From assembly GCA_002395135.1 (NCBI GenBank), contig DGWC01000107.1:3236-67235 (forward strand): a stretch of DNA of 64,000 nucleotides, written 5' to 3'. How positions within the stretch are numbered: position 1 is the stretch's first letter; every line of letters starts with the position of its first letter. A program made the translations under genes and the position numbers. This document shows positions 39,787-49,568 of this stretch, in pieces. This stretch comes from Prevotella sp. UBA4268. Its GTDB lineage: Bacteria > Bacteroidota > Bacteroidia > Bacteroidales > Bacteroidaceae. The notes below the pieces were generated by a model. The model was not told where the DNA came from. It ran no database searches and saw only the letters and a list, made by a program, of their open reading frames with translations.

Positions 39787-41136
39787 TCAATAGACAATGG
39801 TTGAGATGGATTTATTGCGGTTGTAGTGCACCAGCATGAACTGGCGGTTTTGCATTCCCCCACTCTTTCCGGTCTTCATGAATCTCAACTGGGTTTGCAA
39901 TGCTGTCTTGTCGCTCACTTCTCCTGTGAAGTTCTTGCCTTGTTTGTGCAGGCCTTTCAGGAAGAACATGGCGTGGTCGTAGCCCGTGATGCCGAAACGC
40001 GGAATGGCATTCATCATGCTTGCACCGAAATTGTTGCGGTATCTCGTCTCAAAATCCTGGGTCTTGCCCGACAGCGTGTTATAATAATAATAGGTGGGAA
40101 CGTAGGTATCGTATTTGTGATAGCGCTGTGCATGCGCATATTCATACATCAGCCATTCGTTATATCCGAAAAGCGACACTTTGACACCGCTGTTCGAACT
40201 GGTCAGCACATCCAGTTTGGCAAACGTGGCCGTCAGTTCCGGCGACCTGCCCGTATTGAGAATCACCATGTTGGGCTTGTCGAGTGCAAACGATTTGGCA
40301 AACGCCTCGTCGCTGCTGTTCAGGTTTGTGATGTTATACTTGATGCCTTTTTCATCAAGTTGTTTGCGCAGCCCGAATGTAAACATGCCTTTGTTGCTTG
40401 TCCTGTCATTACAGTCGATGATCACAACATGATAATTCTGGAAACGACTGAGGAACGCATTGATGGCATCTTCATTCAGCGCCTCGGGAGTTTGGTACAC
40501 CTGATAGATGTTTTCATTCTTTTCCACATGGTTTCCATTGATGGAAAACGGCACCACAAGTTTGATTTTGTTTGCCTTAACAAATTGTGACAAGGCATCC
40601 ATCTGCTTGGTATAGAGCGGGCCAAATATAATATCAAGTTTGTCGGCACCTTTTTCTGCCAGCGTCTGGCTGATATCTGCGTCGATATTCACGTTCCACG
40701 CATGAATGTCTATCGAGATACCGTCTTTCTTCAGTTCTTCACAAGCCATCAGAATACCACGGTAATACTCCACCATACGTCTGCCGTCGCCATCAACATC
40801 ATGCAGCGGAAGCATCACTCCCACCCTGATTGCACGGTTGCGCACGTCGCTATAGTCAACAGCGGGCTTAGGCTGCACCGTCTGAACAGGCTTTTTCACT
40901 TCCGGATAAGGAATGAAAATATAGTCACCTTTCTTGAGTTTATAGTCGGGCACATTCATTTCCGGGTTAGCCTTGCGCAACTCCTCCTCAGTGATGCCGT
41001 ACTCTTTTGCAATGCCATAGATGGTCTCTTTCTTCTTCACTTTGTGCATCTCTTTCCATGTTTTTGTCTGTGCAGACAATCCTGTTCCCATTGAAAGCAT
41101 GAGAAGCACAAGCATATATCTTAAAAAAACACGCAT
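39787..41136 (-). CDS. LysM domain fused to a periplasmic-binding-protein-like domain
   Basis: A 449-residue exported protein (signal MRVFLRYMLVLLMLSMGTGLSAQ, start at ATG 41136). Residues 27-80 form a LysM peptidoglycan-binding motif (HKVKKKETIYGIAKEYGITEEELRKANPEMN). From about residue 105 the chain matches a type I periplasmic binding protein fold (IRVGVMLPLHDVDGDG, YYRGILMACEELKKDGI, DIIFGPLYTKQMDALS), as in branched-chain amino-acid receptors or LpoA-type lipoproteins. It could anchor to the wall and act as a sensor or regulator of wall enzymes; no transporter genes adjoin. The open frame extends far upstream of the chosen start. Confidence 0.85.
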   Translation of the reverse strand: MRVFLRYMLVLLMLSMGTGLSAQTKTWKEMHKVKKKETIYGIAKEYGITEEELRKANPEMNVPDYKLKKGDYIFIPYPEVKKPVQTVQPKPAVDYSDVRNRAIRVGVMLPLHDVDGDGRRMVEYYRGILMACEELKKDGISIDIHAWNVNIDADISQTLAEKGADKLDIIFGPLYTKQMDALSQFVKANKIKLVVPFSINGNHVEKNENIYQVYQTPEALNEDAINAFLSRFQNYHVVIIDCNDRTSNKGMFTFGLRKQLDEKGIKYNITNLNSSDEAFAKSFALDKPNMVILNTGRSPELTATFAKLDVLTSSNSGVKVSLFGYNEWLMYEYAHAQRYHKYDTYVPTYYYYNTLSGKTQDFETRYRNNFGASMMNAIPRFGITGYDHAMFFLKGLHKQGKNFTGEVSDKTALQTQLRFMKTGKSGGMQNRQFMLVHYNRNKSISTIVY

Positions 41137-41164
41137 AATCCGTTTTATTTTATAATTAACGGTG

Positions 41165-41196
41165 CAAAAATACAAAAAAATAAGTATCTTTGCAAA
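41165..41196 (-). promoter_or_regulatory. Promoter of the LysM-binding-protein gene
   Basis: On the - strand TTTG (41196-41193), 20-bp spacer, TATTTTTG (41172-41165), 29 bp before the start. It overlaps the opposing -7 box at 41185-41192. Confidence 0.75.
41185..41192 (+). promoter_or_regulatory. -7 box (TATCTTTG) for the CHU_C-domain gene and uvrA
   Basis: Exact TAnnTTTG match 32 bp before the start codon, inside the divergent LysM promoter; firing of one may hinder the other. Confidence 0.65.
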
Positions 41197-41223
41197 ATAC
41201 TTTGCAATAATATAACTCAGAAA

Positions 41224-41940
41224 ATGAAAATAAACAAAATATTCTTGCTTTGGGTGGCACTTTTGCCTTTTCATCATGCAATAGCAGATGAAACACCATC
41301 CATTAGTCCTACTGCCGTCTTCATCAAAAGCGACGGAACGGAAGAAGAGAGCACAAAATATTCGGGCAACGCACCGTTGCGGGCTGTGTTCAGTGCCAAT
41401 CCTTCTAATATTGGCGCATATACTGCTGCTTACGAATGGCGATTCTCCTTGGGCACAGAGGATACTCCTTATCTGGTAAGACATGAAGAGAACACGGAGT
41501 ATACCTTCAACAAGGCAGGAACCCATAAGATTGAACTCTATGCCACATTCATTTCGGGCAAAGACACCATCCGATTCACCGAGGAATATTGGGCTGAAAA
41601 CACACCGATTAGTGTCACCATCAACGAGAGCATTCTGGAAATGCCGAATGCGTTCTCACCCAATGGCGACTCACGAAACGAGGTCTACAAGGCCAAGAAG
41701 TATCAGAGCCTGGTTGAGTTTCATGCTTACATCTTCAACAGATGGGGTCAGAAACTCTTCGAATGGGACAATCCGGCAGAAGGATGGAACGGTAAATACA
41801 AAGGACAGGATGTAAAACAGGGTGTCTACTATGTGTTAGTCAAGGCAAAAGGTGCCGACGGACGTGTGTATAATATACGTAAAGACGTGAATTTGCTCAG
41901 AGGATATACAGAAACAGGACGAAGCGAGAATAATTATTGA
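41224..41940 (+). CDS. Exported PKD-like protein with gliding-motility-type C-terminal (CHU_C) domain
   Basis: A 238-residue protein with a signal peptide ([17 protein letters not shown]). The middle resembles a PKD/immunoglobulin-like domain ([21 protein letters not shown]); the C-terminal 90 residues match the CHU_C or T9SS type-B sorting domain: [33 protein letters not shown] and [14 protein letters not shown]. The domain marks cargo of type IX secretion in Bacteroidota that have that machine; I see no such genes here. uvrA begins 2 bp after its stop. Confidence 0.85.
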   Translation: MKINKIFLLWVALLPFHHAIADETPSISPTAVFIKSDGTEEESTKYSGNAPLRAVFSANPSNIGAYTAAYEWRFSLGTEDTPYLVRHEENTEYTFNKAGTHKIELYATFISGKDTIRFTEEYWAENTPISVTINESILEMPNAFSPNGDSRNEVYKAKKYQSLVEFHAYIFNRWGQKLFEWDNPAEGWNGKYKGQDVKQGVYYVLVKAKGADGRVYNIRKDVNLLRGYTETGRSENNY

Positions 41941-41941
41941 T

Positions 41942-44767
41942 ATGAAACGAGAAGACAGTAAGATCAATGTATGGGGTGCACGCGTACATAATCTTAAGAA
42001 TATAGATGTCGTCATTCCGCGCAATTCGCTCACCGTTATCACCGGACTGAGCGGTTCCGGCAAGTCGTCGCTGGCTTTCGACACCATTTTTGCCGAAGGA
42101 CAGCGGCGCTATATTGAGACTTTCTCTGCCTATGCCCGCAATTTTCTCGGCGGCATGCAGCGTCCCGACGTGGACAAAATCACCGGCCTCAGTCCTGTTA
42201 TCAGCATCGAACAGAAGACAACAAACAAGAATCCGCGCTCAACAGTGGGAACCACCACCGAAGTATACGACTATTTGCGCCTGCTTTTTGCACGTGCCGG
42301 CACCGCATATAGTTATATGACCGGTGAGAAAATGGTGAAATACACCGAGGAAAAGGTGGTGGAAATGATACATACCGACTATCAAGACCAAAAAATATTC
42401 ATCCTCGCCCCTTTGGTAAGGAACCGAAAGGGTCATTATCGCGAACTTTTTGAGAGCATGCGGCGTAAAGGCTATCTCTATATTCGCATCGACGGTGAAG
42501 TGAAAGAGATAGAAAGAGGCATGAAGGTGGACCGATACAAGAACCATAACATTGAAGTTGTCATAGATAAACTAAAGGTTCAGCAGAAAGATGATAACCG
42601 CCTGAAAAAGAGCGTTAACATTGCCATGAAGCAAGGCGACGGGTTAATCATGATACTTCGTCAGGAAAATATGGAGGCAAAGTATTACAGTCGCAGGCTG
42701 ATGTGCCCCACCACAGGAATCTCCTATGGCGATCCGGCTCCCAACAAGTTCTCTTTCAACTCCCCAGAAGGTGCATGTCCGCATTGCAAAGGTCTTGGTT
42801 ACATCAACGAAATAGACCTGAACAAGGTGATTCCCAACCGCAGCATGTCCATCCACGATGGTGCTATTGTGCCATTAGGCAAGTATAAGAACCAGATGAT
42901 ATTCTGGCAAATCAACGCCATTCTACAGAAATACGAACTCAATTTGAAGACCGCGGTAGAGGATATCCCCGAAGAAGCATTGCGAGAAATACTCTATGGC
43001 TCGCTCGAAAGTGTGAGAATCGACAAGGAACTGGTGCATACCAGCAGCGACTACTTCGTTCAGTTCGACGGAATCATCAAATATTTGCGCAATGTGATGG
43101 AGAATGACGACAGTGCAAGCGGTCAGAAATGGGCCGATCAGTTCCTTGAAACAGCCCAATGTCCCGAATGTCACGGCCAGCGACTTAATCGCGAGTCCCT
43201 CTCCTATCGCATTTGGGAGAAGAACATCTCCGATCTGGCGCAGATGGACCTGATGGAACTTCGCGATTGGCTACAGCAGGTGGAAGCGCACATGGAGCCG
43301 CAACAGCAGAAAATAGCAGAGGAGATCATCAAAGAGATCATCACCCGACTGAATTTCATGCTGGAAGTGGGACTCGATTACCTGGCTCTCGACCGCCAAT
43401 CGGCATCTCTCTCTGGTGGAGAAAGCCAGCGAATCAGACTGGCAACGCAGATCGGGTCGCAATTAGTTAACGTTCTCTACATCCTCGACGAACCCAGCAT
43501 TGGCCTTCACCAGCGAGACAACGCACGACTGATTGCTTCTCTGAAGGAATTGCGCGACATCGGCAACACCGTTATCGTAGTAGAACACGACAAGGACATG
43601 ATGCTGAATGCCGACTATGTCATCGATATCGGCCCTAAAGCAGGAAGAAAAGGCGGTCAAGTGGTATTCCAGGGCTCACCGAAAGACATGATGGAGGCTC
43701 ACACCATTACTTCGCAATACCTCAACGGCGAACTATCCATTGACATACCGGCAATGAGAAGGCCCGGCAATGGCAAGTACCTCACCATCAAAGGGGCCAG
43801 AGGAAACAATCTGAAAAACGTTGACGTTACCTTCCCGCTCGGAAAACTCATTCTGGTAACGGGCGTGAGCGGCTCCGGGAAATCCACTTTGGTGAACGAA
43901 ACCTTGCAACCCATACTGAGCCAGCATTTCTATCGGTCACTGAAAAAGCCCATGCCCTACGACAGTATCGAGGGTTTGGAGAACATCGACAAGGTGGTGA
44001 ACGTTGATCAAACACCATTAGGCCGCACACCACGTTCCAATCCGGCCACCTATACCGGTGTTTTCAGCGACATACGCTCACTTTTTGTCAACCTCCCGGA
44101 AGCAAAGATACGCGGATACAAGCCCGGACGCTTCTCGTTTAATGTGAAAGGAGGGCGCTGCGAAGAGTGTGGCGGCAACGGATATAAAACCATTGAGATG
44201 AATTTCCTGCCAGACGTGATGGTGCCGTGCGAGGTTTGCCATGGCAAACGCTACAACCGTGAGACGCTGGAAGTGCGCTACAAGGGAAAGAGCATTGCCG
44301 ATGTACTCGACATGACCATCAACCAGGCTGTGGAATTCTTCGAGAATGTGCCCGACATTCTGCGGAAAATCAAAACGATTCAGGATGTGGGACTCGGCTA
44401 TATCAAACTGGGACAGCCCTCTACAACACTCTCCGGCGGTGAGAGCCAGCGTGTGAAACTGGCCACAGAACTCAGTAAAAAAGACACGGGAAAGACTCTT
44501 TACATACTCGATGAACCCACAACGGGCCTCCATTTCGAGGATATTCGCATCCTGATGGATGTTCTTCAGCGACTGGTAAACCGTGGAAACACGGTAATAA
44601 TCATTGAGCACAACCTCGATGTCATCAAACTGGCCGACCATATCATCGACATGGGACCGGAAGGTGGCAGGAAAGGCGGTCAGGTTCTTGTCACAGGAAC
44701 GCCTGAGGAAGTGGTCAAGAGCGGCATCGGCTACACCGCAAAGTTCCTGAAAGATGAACTTCAATGA
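41942..44767 (+). CDS. uvrA: Excinuclease ABC subunit A
   Basis: A 941-residue DNA damage sensor of nucleotide excision repair. Both ATPase sites are complete: Walker [15 protein letters not shown] and [14 protein letters not shown], with ABC signatures [12 protein letters not shown] and [12 protein letters not shown]. Zinc modules appear as CPHCKGLGY and [20 protein letters not shown]. Normal length. It begins 1 bp after the CHU_C gene stop codon, so it is translationally linked to it although the functions seem unrelated. It is followed by the second dispersed repeat. Confidence 0.98.
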   Translation: MKREDSKINVWGARVHNLKNIDVVIPRNSLTVITGLSGSGKSSLAFDTIFAEGQRRYIETFSAYARNFLGGMQRPDVDKITGLSPVISIEQKTTNKNPRSTVGTTTEVYDYLRLLFARAGTAYSYMTGEKMVKYTEEKVVEMIHTDYQDQKIFILAPLVRNRKGHYRELFESMRRKGYLYIRIDGEVKEIERGMKVDRYKNHNIEVVIDKLKVQQKDDNRLKKSVNIAMKQGDGLIMILRQENMEAKYYSRRLMCPTTGISYGDPAPNKFSFNSPEGACPHCKGLGYINEIDLNKVIPNRSMSIHDGAIVPLGKYKNQMIFWQINAILQKYELNLKTAVEDIPEEALREILYGSLESVRIDKELVHTSSDYFVQFDGIIKYLRNVMENDDSASGQKWADQFLETAQCPECHGQRLNRESLSYRIWEKNISDLAQMDLMELRDWLQQVEAHMEPQQQKIAEEIIKEIITRLNFMLEVGLDYLALDRQSASLSGGESQRIRLATQIGSQLVNVLYILDEPSIGLHQRDNARLIASLKELRDIGNTVIVVEHDKDMMLNADYVIDIGPKAGRKGGQVVFQGSPKDMMEAHTITSQYLNGELSIDIPAMRRPGNGKYLTIKGARGNNLKNVDVTFPLGKLILVTGVSGSGKSTLVNETLQPILSQHFYRSLKKPMPYDSIEGLENIDKVVNVDQTPLGRTPRSNPATYTGVFSDIRSLFVNLPEAKIRGYKPGRFSFNVKGGRCEECGGNGYKTIEMNFLPDVMVPCEVCHGKRYNRETLEVRYKGKSIADVLDMTINQAVEFFENVPDILRKIKTIQDVGLGYIKLGQPSTTLSGGESQRVKLATELSKKDTGKTLYILDEPTTGLHFEDIRILMDVLQRLVNRGNTVIIIEHNLDVIKLADHIIDMGPEGGRKGGQVLVTGTPEEVVKSGIGYTAKFLKDELQ

Positions 44768-44842
44768 TGCGTGGTGCATGATGTTTAGCGACATCTTTGC
44801 CATTATTTATGCGATAAGTCAATTTGATGAAAACCGCGGAAC

Positions 44843-45258
44843 CGAGCGATGCTTGGGCATGAGATTGTCATGGAATATCCGAATTTTGGGCTCTCATACA
44901 GGCGATATTTGTCATGGACGATTGATTGGGCACTAAATGCGCGAGTTTTGGAACACTTTCCTTAACTTATTGATTAACCATTAAATACAGAGAAAGAAAG
45001 TTTTTCTCTAACGAAGAAATCAGATATTTGATGCTAATACCTATGCTTTTGGGTTGCAAAAGCATAGGTTTTGAGGTGCAAAACCATAGTTTTTGAGATG
45101 TAAAACCTATGTTTTTGAAGGGTAAAAGCATAGGTTTTGCGAGTCGAAACGGTCGTCTCGGTAATGATTCTTTACGTTTTTTCGTTTTCAACGCTTATTT
45201 TCTCCAAAATCCGTTTCTATTTTGAAGAAAACCGGCTACATCATTTTGTCGCGTTTTT
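44843..45258. repeat. Dispersed intergenic repeat, copy B, with five tandem 22-bp units
   Basis: Homologous along its length with 13755-14175. The core at 45034-45143 has five contiguous 22-bp units; units 1 and 4 carry CTATG, the others CATAG, so they face opposite ways. A 27-nt block (45124-45150) is identical to copy A. Here the element sits in the convergent gap after uvrA. A 74-codon frame starting with TTG (44967-45191, -) resembles the one in copy A. Confidence 0.85.
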
Positions 45259-45319
45259 TCGAATCTACGGCAACTGCCAAACCAGATACAACCAGTAGCC
45301 ATATATTGTTTTCAGACAA

Positions 45320-45366
45320 AAATAAAAAAGAAACAGCAGGATATTCTTTAATGAAATACCCTGCTG
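45320..45366 (-). terminator. Terminator after the PAP2 phosphatase gene
   Basis: CAGCAGGGTAT pairs with ATATCCTGCTG (one mismatch), followed on the - strand by TTTCTTTTTTATTTTT. Confidence 0.88.
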
Positions 45367-45405
45367 AATATATGTAATGTCGAAATATCTATATGGATAG
45401 ACGGC

Positions 45406-46260
45406 TTATCTTCTGACCACTTTCTGGTTGCCTTCAATCACCACGCCACGCGTGTTATCGGTTGCTGGCGTGCCATTGATGCGATAAGCACGGGCTGACG
45501 GATGCTCCACAATCTTGGCAGCGCTCATACCGACCGTCTCACCTATCTTCTGCTTGTATTCTTGCTGTGCTTTTTTCATCTGTGCGATGAATTCCTCGCT
45601 ACCCTGAAGAGCACAGAAACCGATGCTGGCAGCAGTGCGGCTGGCATCAACATCGCTCTGCCAGTGCGCTCCCACGATGACGCGGCTGTTGCAATAGTCC
45701 CATCCACGGCTGAAAATCTCGGCAGCACGCTGCGGTGCAATCTGCGCCAAGAGCAGCGAAATGGTCCATCCACGCAGGCTATGACCAGAAGGATAACTGC
45801 CTTCACCGCGCAAATCGTCTTCCTCGTGTGAGGGCATTGAGTCGTCAAAGCGCTCAAACGGGCGCTGGCGATGATAGAAAGCCTTGGTTTCCTTGCGCAT
45901 CGGGTCTGTGGTGGCAAGGCTTGTCTCCATCAATTTCCATATTTCCGGAGTGTTGGTCTCATTGACTTCCAGTCCGAAAGCGTCTTTCCACTGAAGGAAA
46001 AGTTTGGCATGGTCATTCCATTCTGCATCTGCGATGGCAAGTGCCACGCGGTCGGGATCCTGCCGCTGCTGCTTTCCCCATCCGTATCTCACCACATCGT
46101 TGGCAAATTCCGGACTGTCGAAAGACGGTGGAGGCGGCATGATGTTGAGGAGTTGTGGCATTTGATCGAGTGCGATGTAGGGAGTAACTGTCTCACTCTG
46201 AGCCGATACTGTGATGGCAGCCATCATGGAGGCTGCGGCCATTACTAAGAATCTTTTCAT
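45406..46260 (-). CDS. Secreted PAP2-family (class A-like) acid phosphatase
   Basis: A 284-residue protein with a signal peptide (MKRFLVMAAASMMAAITVSAQ). The three-part PAP2 phosphatase signature is complete: KAFYHRQRPF, then GSYPSGHSLRGW, then SRVIVGAHWQSDVDASR, with the catalytic His pair and Arg residues. Spacing and the soluble form are those of PhoN-type nonspecific acid phosphatases of the periplasm. Start at ATG 46260 or 46266. The gene is alone with its own terminator; no Pho box was identified. Confidence 0.92.
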   Translation of the reverse strand: MKRFLVMAAASMMAAITVSAQSETVTPYIALDQMPQLLNIMPPPPSFDSPEFANDVVRYGWGKQQRQDPDRVALAIADAEWNDHAKLFLQWKDAFGLEVNETNTPEIWKLMETSLATTDPMRKETKAFYHRQRPFERFDDSMPSHEEDDLRGEGSYPSGHSLRGWTISLLLAQIAPQRAAEIFSRGWDYCNSRVIVGAHWQSDVDASRTAASIGFCALQGSEEFIAQMKKAQQEYKQKIGETVGMSAAKIVEHPSARAYRINGTPATDNTRGVVIEGNQKVVRR

Positions 46261-46266
46261 TATCAT

Positions 46267-46622
46267 ACTATTATAAACGTTATTCTATACATGCTTATAA
46301 GTCTCTCTGTTTATGAAAAAAACTGCTGAGTTTTTGATTTTCAACATGCAAAATTACTCAAAAATAATCCAACTAACGAACAATTACATAAAAACAATCA
46401 CATTTTTACTACATTTTTCTGTTATTCACACTCTTAGCACTGAATATGCCCCACTCTCGTAGAACAAACACCTCATCTCTCATAGTAATAACACCCCTAC
46501 TCTTTTATGATAAGACATCCCCCGTCTCTTCATTGTGATTAGAGGGCAGCAGATTGTCGACGGCATTCATGATGGCATGTGAGCGCGAGCAGTAATTCTT
46601 TCTTCGCAAGCCTTGCGGAGTG
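46267..46622. other. Intergenic stretch without a recognisable gene
   Basis: A/T-rich then C/T-rich sequence between divergent genes. I see no RNA structure, open frame or repeat with support. The ftsZ promoter follows. Confidence 0.6.
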
Positions 46623-46653
46623 TTGCGGGTTTCAAAAATGTTTGCTATCTTTG
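46623..46653 (+). promoter_or_regulatory. Promoter of the ftsZ-like gene
   Basis: TTG (46623-46625), 20-bp spacer, TATCTTTG (46646-46653), 21 bp before the ATG. Confidence 0.8.
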
Positions 46654-46674
46654 CAAACGTAAAAACAGAGAAGC

Positions 46675-48021
46675 ATGGAAAGAGACAAGAATAACATAGA
46701 GATTCTCGACTTTGTAATTCCCGTGGAAGACAGGTCGCAGAATATTATCAAGGTGATTGGCGTGGGCGGAGGCGGCTGCAACGCCGTGAGCAACATGTAT
46801 GAAGAAGGCATAGAAGGTGTTACCTTTGCCGTGTGCAACACAGATAGCAAACAACTGTCAAAGTTGTCGGTACCGGTGAAAATCATGCTCGGCCATGCCG
46901 GACTGGGAGCCGGTGCCAATCCGGAACTGGGCAAACACGAGGCCGAGAGCAATGCCGAAGACATAGAGAAACTGCTCGACGACGGTACGCAAATGGTGTT
47001 CGTCACGGCTGGCATGGGCGGCGGTACAGGCACTGGCGCTGCTCCCGTAGTGGCTGGCATTGCAAAAAAACACGGTATTCTCACGGTGGGCGTAGTGACG
47101 ATTCCATTCTCGTTTGAGAAGAAACGCAAGATCATCAAGGCGCTGCGAGGCGTGGACGAGTTGAGGAAGAATGTTGATGCCCTGCTCATTGTGAACAACG
47201 AGCGCCTCTGCGATGTTTATGCCAACTCGGATATCTCTGTAAAAGAAGCGTTTAAGCGTGCCGACAACATTCTGAGAGATGCCGTGAAGGGCATTGCCGA
47301 GTTGATTACCGTGCACAGCGATGGCGGTATCGACCTCGACTTCCGAGATGTTGAGACCACCATGAAAAACGGTGGTGGTGCCATCATGGCCATGGGACGC
47401 GCAAGCGGAACCCACCGCGTGGAGAACGCTATCATTGATGCGTTAGACTCTCCCCTGCTCTATGGCAACGACATCGGCAAGGCCAAGCGCATCTTATTCA
47501 ACATTTATGCGAGCGACGATGCGCCCATTTTTGTCAGAGAAATGCAGGAGATTGATGATTTCTTCGACTTACTGGATGCTGACATCGAAGTGATTTGGGG
47601 TATTTCCACTGACGACTCGCTCGGCGAAGATGCCAAGGTGACCATTCTGGCCACAGGTATGGAAGACGGACTGGGCAATGACGAAGACCGAAAAACATCG
47701 GAAGACAGGAACGACAAATACTATGAGCAACTGATTCCCACTCTATACAAGCCTGTGAAAGAGGCTGTTACGCAGATCAAGAAATCACCGGAAGAACCGG
47801 AAGAAACAAAAGAAGAGGAATTGCAAGAGGAAGAAGCCGTATCGCAGGTAAAAGAAACAGTCATCCAAGAGCAAGAAACGCCTACGGAAGAAACGCCGCA
47901 CGAGAATGAAAAAACAGACAACATAGAACGGAAGGAAGAGCCGGAAACCATGCTGAACAAATGGAAAAAATGGCTGGAGAAACGCGTGGGCGACTACCTG
48001 ATGGAACCGGATGAACAATGA
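46675..48021 (+). CDS. ftsZ: FtsZ-family GTPase, divergent, probably a paralogue
   Basis: A 448-residue tubulin-like GTPase. The GTP site is clear: VIGVGGGGCNAVSNM (26-41) and the G box AGMGGGTGTGAAPVV (112-126). Two active-site features are unusual: the T3 loop LGHAGLGAG is about three residues shorter than the usual LGxxxTxGLGAG, and the synergy (T7) loop reads IDLDFRDVE, with Asp replacing the canonical Asn of NxDFAD. Residues 365-425 are a Glu-rich disordered linker, and the end (MLNKWKKWLEKRVGDYLM) would make a basic amphipathic helix. No ftsA, ftsQ or murC adjoins, so this may be a second FtsZ and not the division-cluster one. Confidence 0.88.
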   Translation: MERDKNNIEILDFVIPVEDRSQNIIKVIGVGGGGCNAVSNMYEEGIEGVTFAVCNTDSKQLSKLSVPVKIMLGHAGLGAGANPELGKHEAESNAEDIEKLLDDGTQMVFVTAGMGGGTGTGAAPVVAGIAKKHGILTVGVVTIPFSFEKKRKIIKALRGVDELRKNVDALLIVNNERLCDVYANSDISVKEAFKRADNILRDAVKGIAELITVHSDGGIDLDFRDVETTMKNGGGAIMAMGRASGTHRVENAIIDALDSPLLYGNDIGKAKRILFNIYASDDAPIFVREMQEIDDFFDLLDADIEVIWGISTDDSLGEDAKVTILATGMEDGLGNDEDRKTSEDRNDKYYEQLIPTLYKPVKEAVTQIKKSPEEPEETKEEELQEEEAVSQVKETVIQEQETPTEETPHENEKTDNIERKEEPETMLNKWKKWLEKRVGDYLMEPDEQ

Positions 48022-48632
48022 AAGAAGGGGTTGACACCATGGCGAAAGACAAAGAACAACTACAACTGACACCCTTGCAGATGGCCGAACAGATCAGTGT
48101 GCTGGCCGATAAACTGCAACAAGCCGGAAGAACAGACCTGCTGCTGCATGCCCTCGGTGTGCCTCTGCTCGAGGAACTGCGCATAGAAGCCGCCAAGGGA
48201 CGGCTGAGCAGGCTGACCATCACCCGTGATTTCCGATTCTTGCTGACCGACTATGGCAACCGGGAGATAGAGATGCAGCCCGTTCACAAGGCTGTGTATC
48301 TGCTTTTCCTGGCACATCCTGAAGGCATAGAATTCAAAAACCTAAGCGATTACCGCACAGAACTGACGCGTTATTACCGTGCCACGGCACGCAATATGGA
48401 CCTCGAAAAGGTGGCAGACAGCATCAACCACCTGACCAACCCACTCGACAACGCCATCAACGAGAAGTGTTCGCGCATCAAAAAGGTATTCTCGGAGGCG
48501 ATGGACGAATACAGTGCCAGTTATTACATCATCAGCAGCCACACCAAACGGCATGTAAGCAGTTCGTCGCGCATCTGGTATGAGCGGCTGAAACTCATCA
48601 CCCTTCCGCGCGAACTCGTTATCCTTGAATGA
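48018..48632 (+). CDS. Uncharacterised protein translationally coupled to the ftsZ-like gene
   Basis: A 204-residue soluble protein without signal or membrane segment. Its ATG overlaps the ftsZ stop (ATGA), although ATG 48039 is also possible. The middle has KAVYLLFLAHPEGIEFKNLSDYRTEL, a segment I associate with Bacteroidota proteins of unknown function, and the C-terminal third is basic with a Ser run (HVSSSSRIWYERLKL). The tight coupling suggests joint production with the FtsZ-like protein, perhaps as a partner; that is inference. Confidence 0.75.
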   Translation: MKEGVDTMAKDKEQLQLTPLQMAEQISVLADKLQQAGRTDLLLHALGVPLLEELRIEAAKGRLSRLTITRDFRFLLTDYGNREIEMQPVHKAVYLLFLAHPEGIEFKNLSDYRTELTRYYRATARNMDLEKVADSINHLTNPLDNAINEKCSRIKKVFSEAMDEYSASYYIISSHTKRHVSSSSRIWYERLKLITLPRELVILE

Positions 48633-48664
48633 ATGCAAAAAGAAAAGAATAATCACTACATTTC

Positions 48665-48695
48665 TTGCAGCATTGCGAAAAAGTTCGTATTTTTG
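48665..48695 (+). promoter_or_regulatory. Promoter of the djlA-like gene
   Basis: TTG (48665-48667), 20-bp spacer, TATTTTTG (48688-48695), 30 bp before the ATG. Confidence 0.75.
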
Positions 48696-48725
48696 CGCTC
48701 CATAGATATATAAGAAGGGAAAAAC

Positions 48726-49568
48726 ATGGGAGTAGCAAAATGGATTGGAGGCATTCTGGGATTCATGGCAGGCGGACCGCTTGGCATGCTCGCAGGTATC
48801 GCACTGGGATATCTCTTTGAACAGGGACTGGACGACAACACCGGGAACACCGACAACTGGCAGGACGACCAAGCGCGCAACGGCTATGGCAGCGGACAGT
48901 CGAACCAATACAGCAATAGATATAGTCAGCAGCAAACTCAACAGGGCAACCGCAACAGTTTCCTGTTCAGTATTTTGGTGCTTTCTTCATACATCATCCG
49001 CGCTGACGGCAAGGTGATGCACAGCGAGATGGAGCATTTGCGCGCTTTCATCCGCAATAATTTCGGCTACAATGCTGTGGACCAGGCCGACCAGATCATG
49101 CGCCGACTCTTTGATCAGCAGAAGAAAATGGAGAGCCAACGGGCTGGATCGTATGAGGACATCGTGATTCAGAGTTGCCGGCAGATTGCTTCTAACATGC
49201 AATATGAGCAACGACTGCAACTGATAGCATTCTTGGCGGACATCGCGCGTGCTGACGGCATCGTGACAAACCAAGAAGTGAATGCGCTAAGAACTGTTGC
49301 ACGGGCAATGGGACTTAGCGAAAAGGAGGTGGATTCGATGCTGAACCTCTCCGACGGAGCCACTAATCTCGACGCTGCCTATAAGGTTTTGGAGATAAGT
49401 CCCGATGCTACCGATGACGAAGTGAGGAAAGCCTATCGCAAATTAGCATTAAAACATCACCCAGACCGTGTTGCCACGCTGGGTGAAGATGTGAGAAAAG
49501 CCGCTGAGAAAAAACTGCAGGAAATCAACGCTGCCCGCGACTTGATATTCAAATCAAGGGGTTTGTGA
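48726..49568 (+). CDS. djlA: DjlA-like membrane J-protein with TerB domain
   Basis: A 280-residue protein with an N-terminal Gly-rich membrane segment (WIGGILGFMAGGPLGMLAGIALGYLF), a Gln/Asn/Ser-rich spacer (about 40-85), a TerB-like helical domain (ILVLSSYIIRADGKVMHSEM, FLADIARADGIVTNQEV) and a C-terminal J domain with the HPD motif (ALKHHPDRVATL). This order is that of DjlA, which recruits DnaK to the inner membrane. Own promoter and terminator. Confidence 0.9.
   Translation: MGVAKWIGGILGFMAGGPLGMLAGIALGYLFEQGLDDNTGNTDNWQDDQARNGYGSGQSNQYSNRYSQQQTQQGNRNSFLFSILVLSSYIIRADGKVMHSEMEHLRAFIRNNFGYNAVDQADQIMRRLFDQQKKMESQRAGSYEDIVIQSCRQIASNMQYEQRLQLIAFLADIARADGIVTNQEVNALRTVARAMGLSEKEVDSMLNLSDGATNLDAAYKVLEISPDATDDEVRKAYRKLALKHHPDRVATLGEDVRKAAEKKLQEINAARDLIFKSRGL

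Noticed and set aside
41137..41526. Upstream extension of the LysM protein frame
   Set aside because: It would remove the clear signal peptide from the N-terminus and cross the divergent promoter and part of the CHU_C gene.
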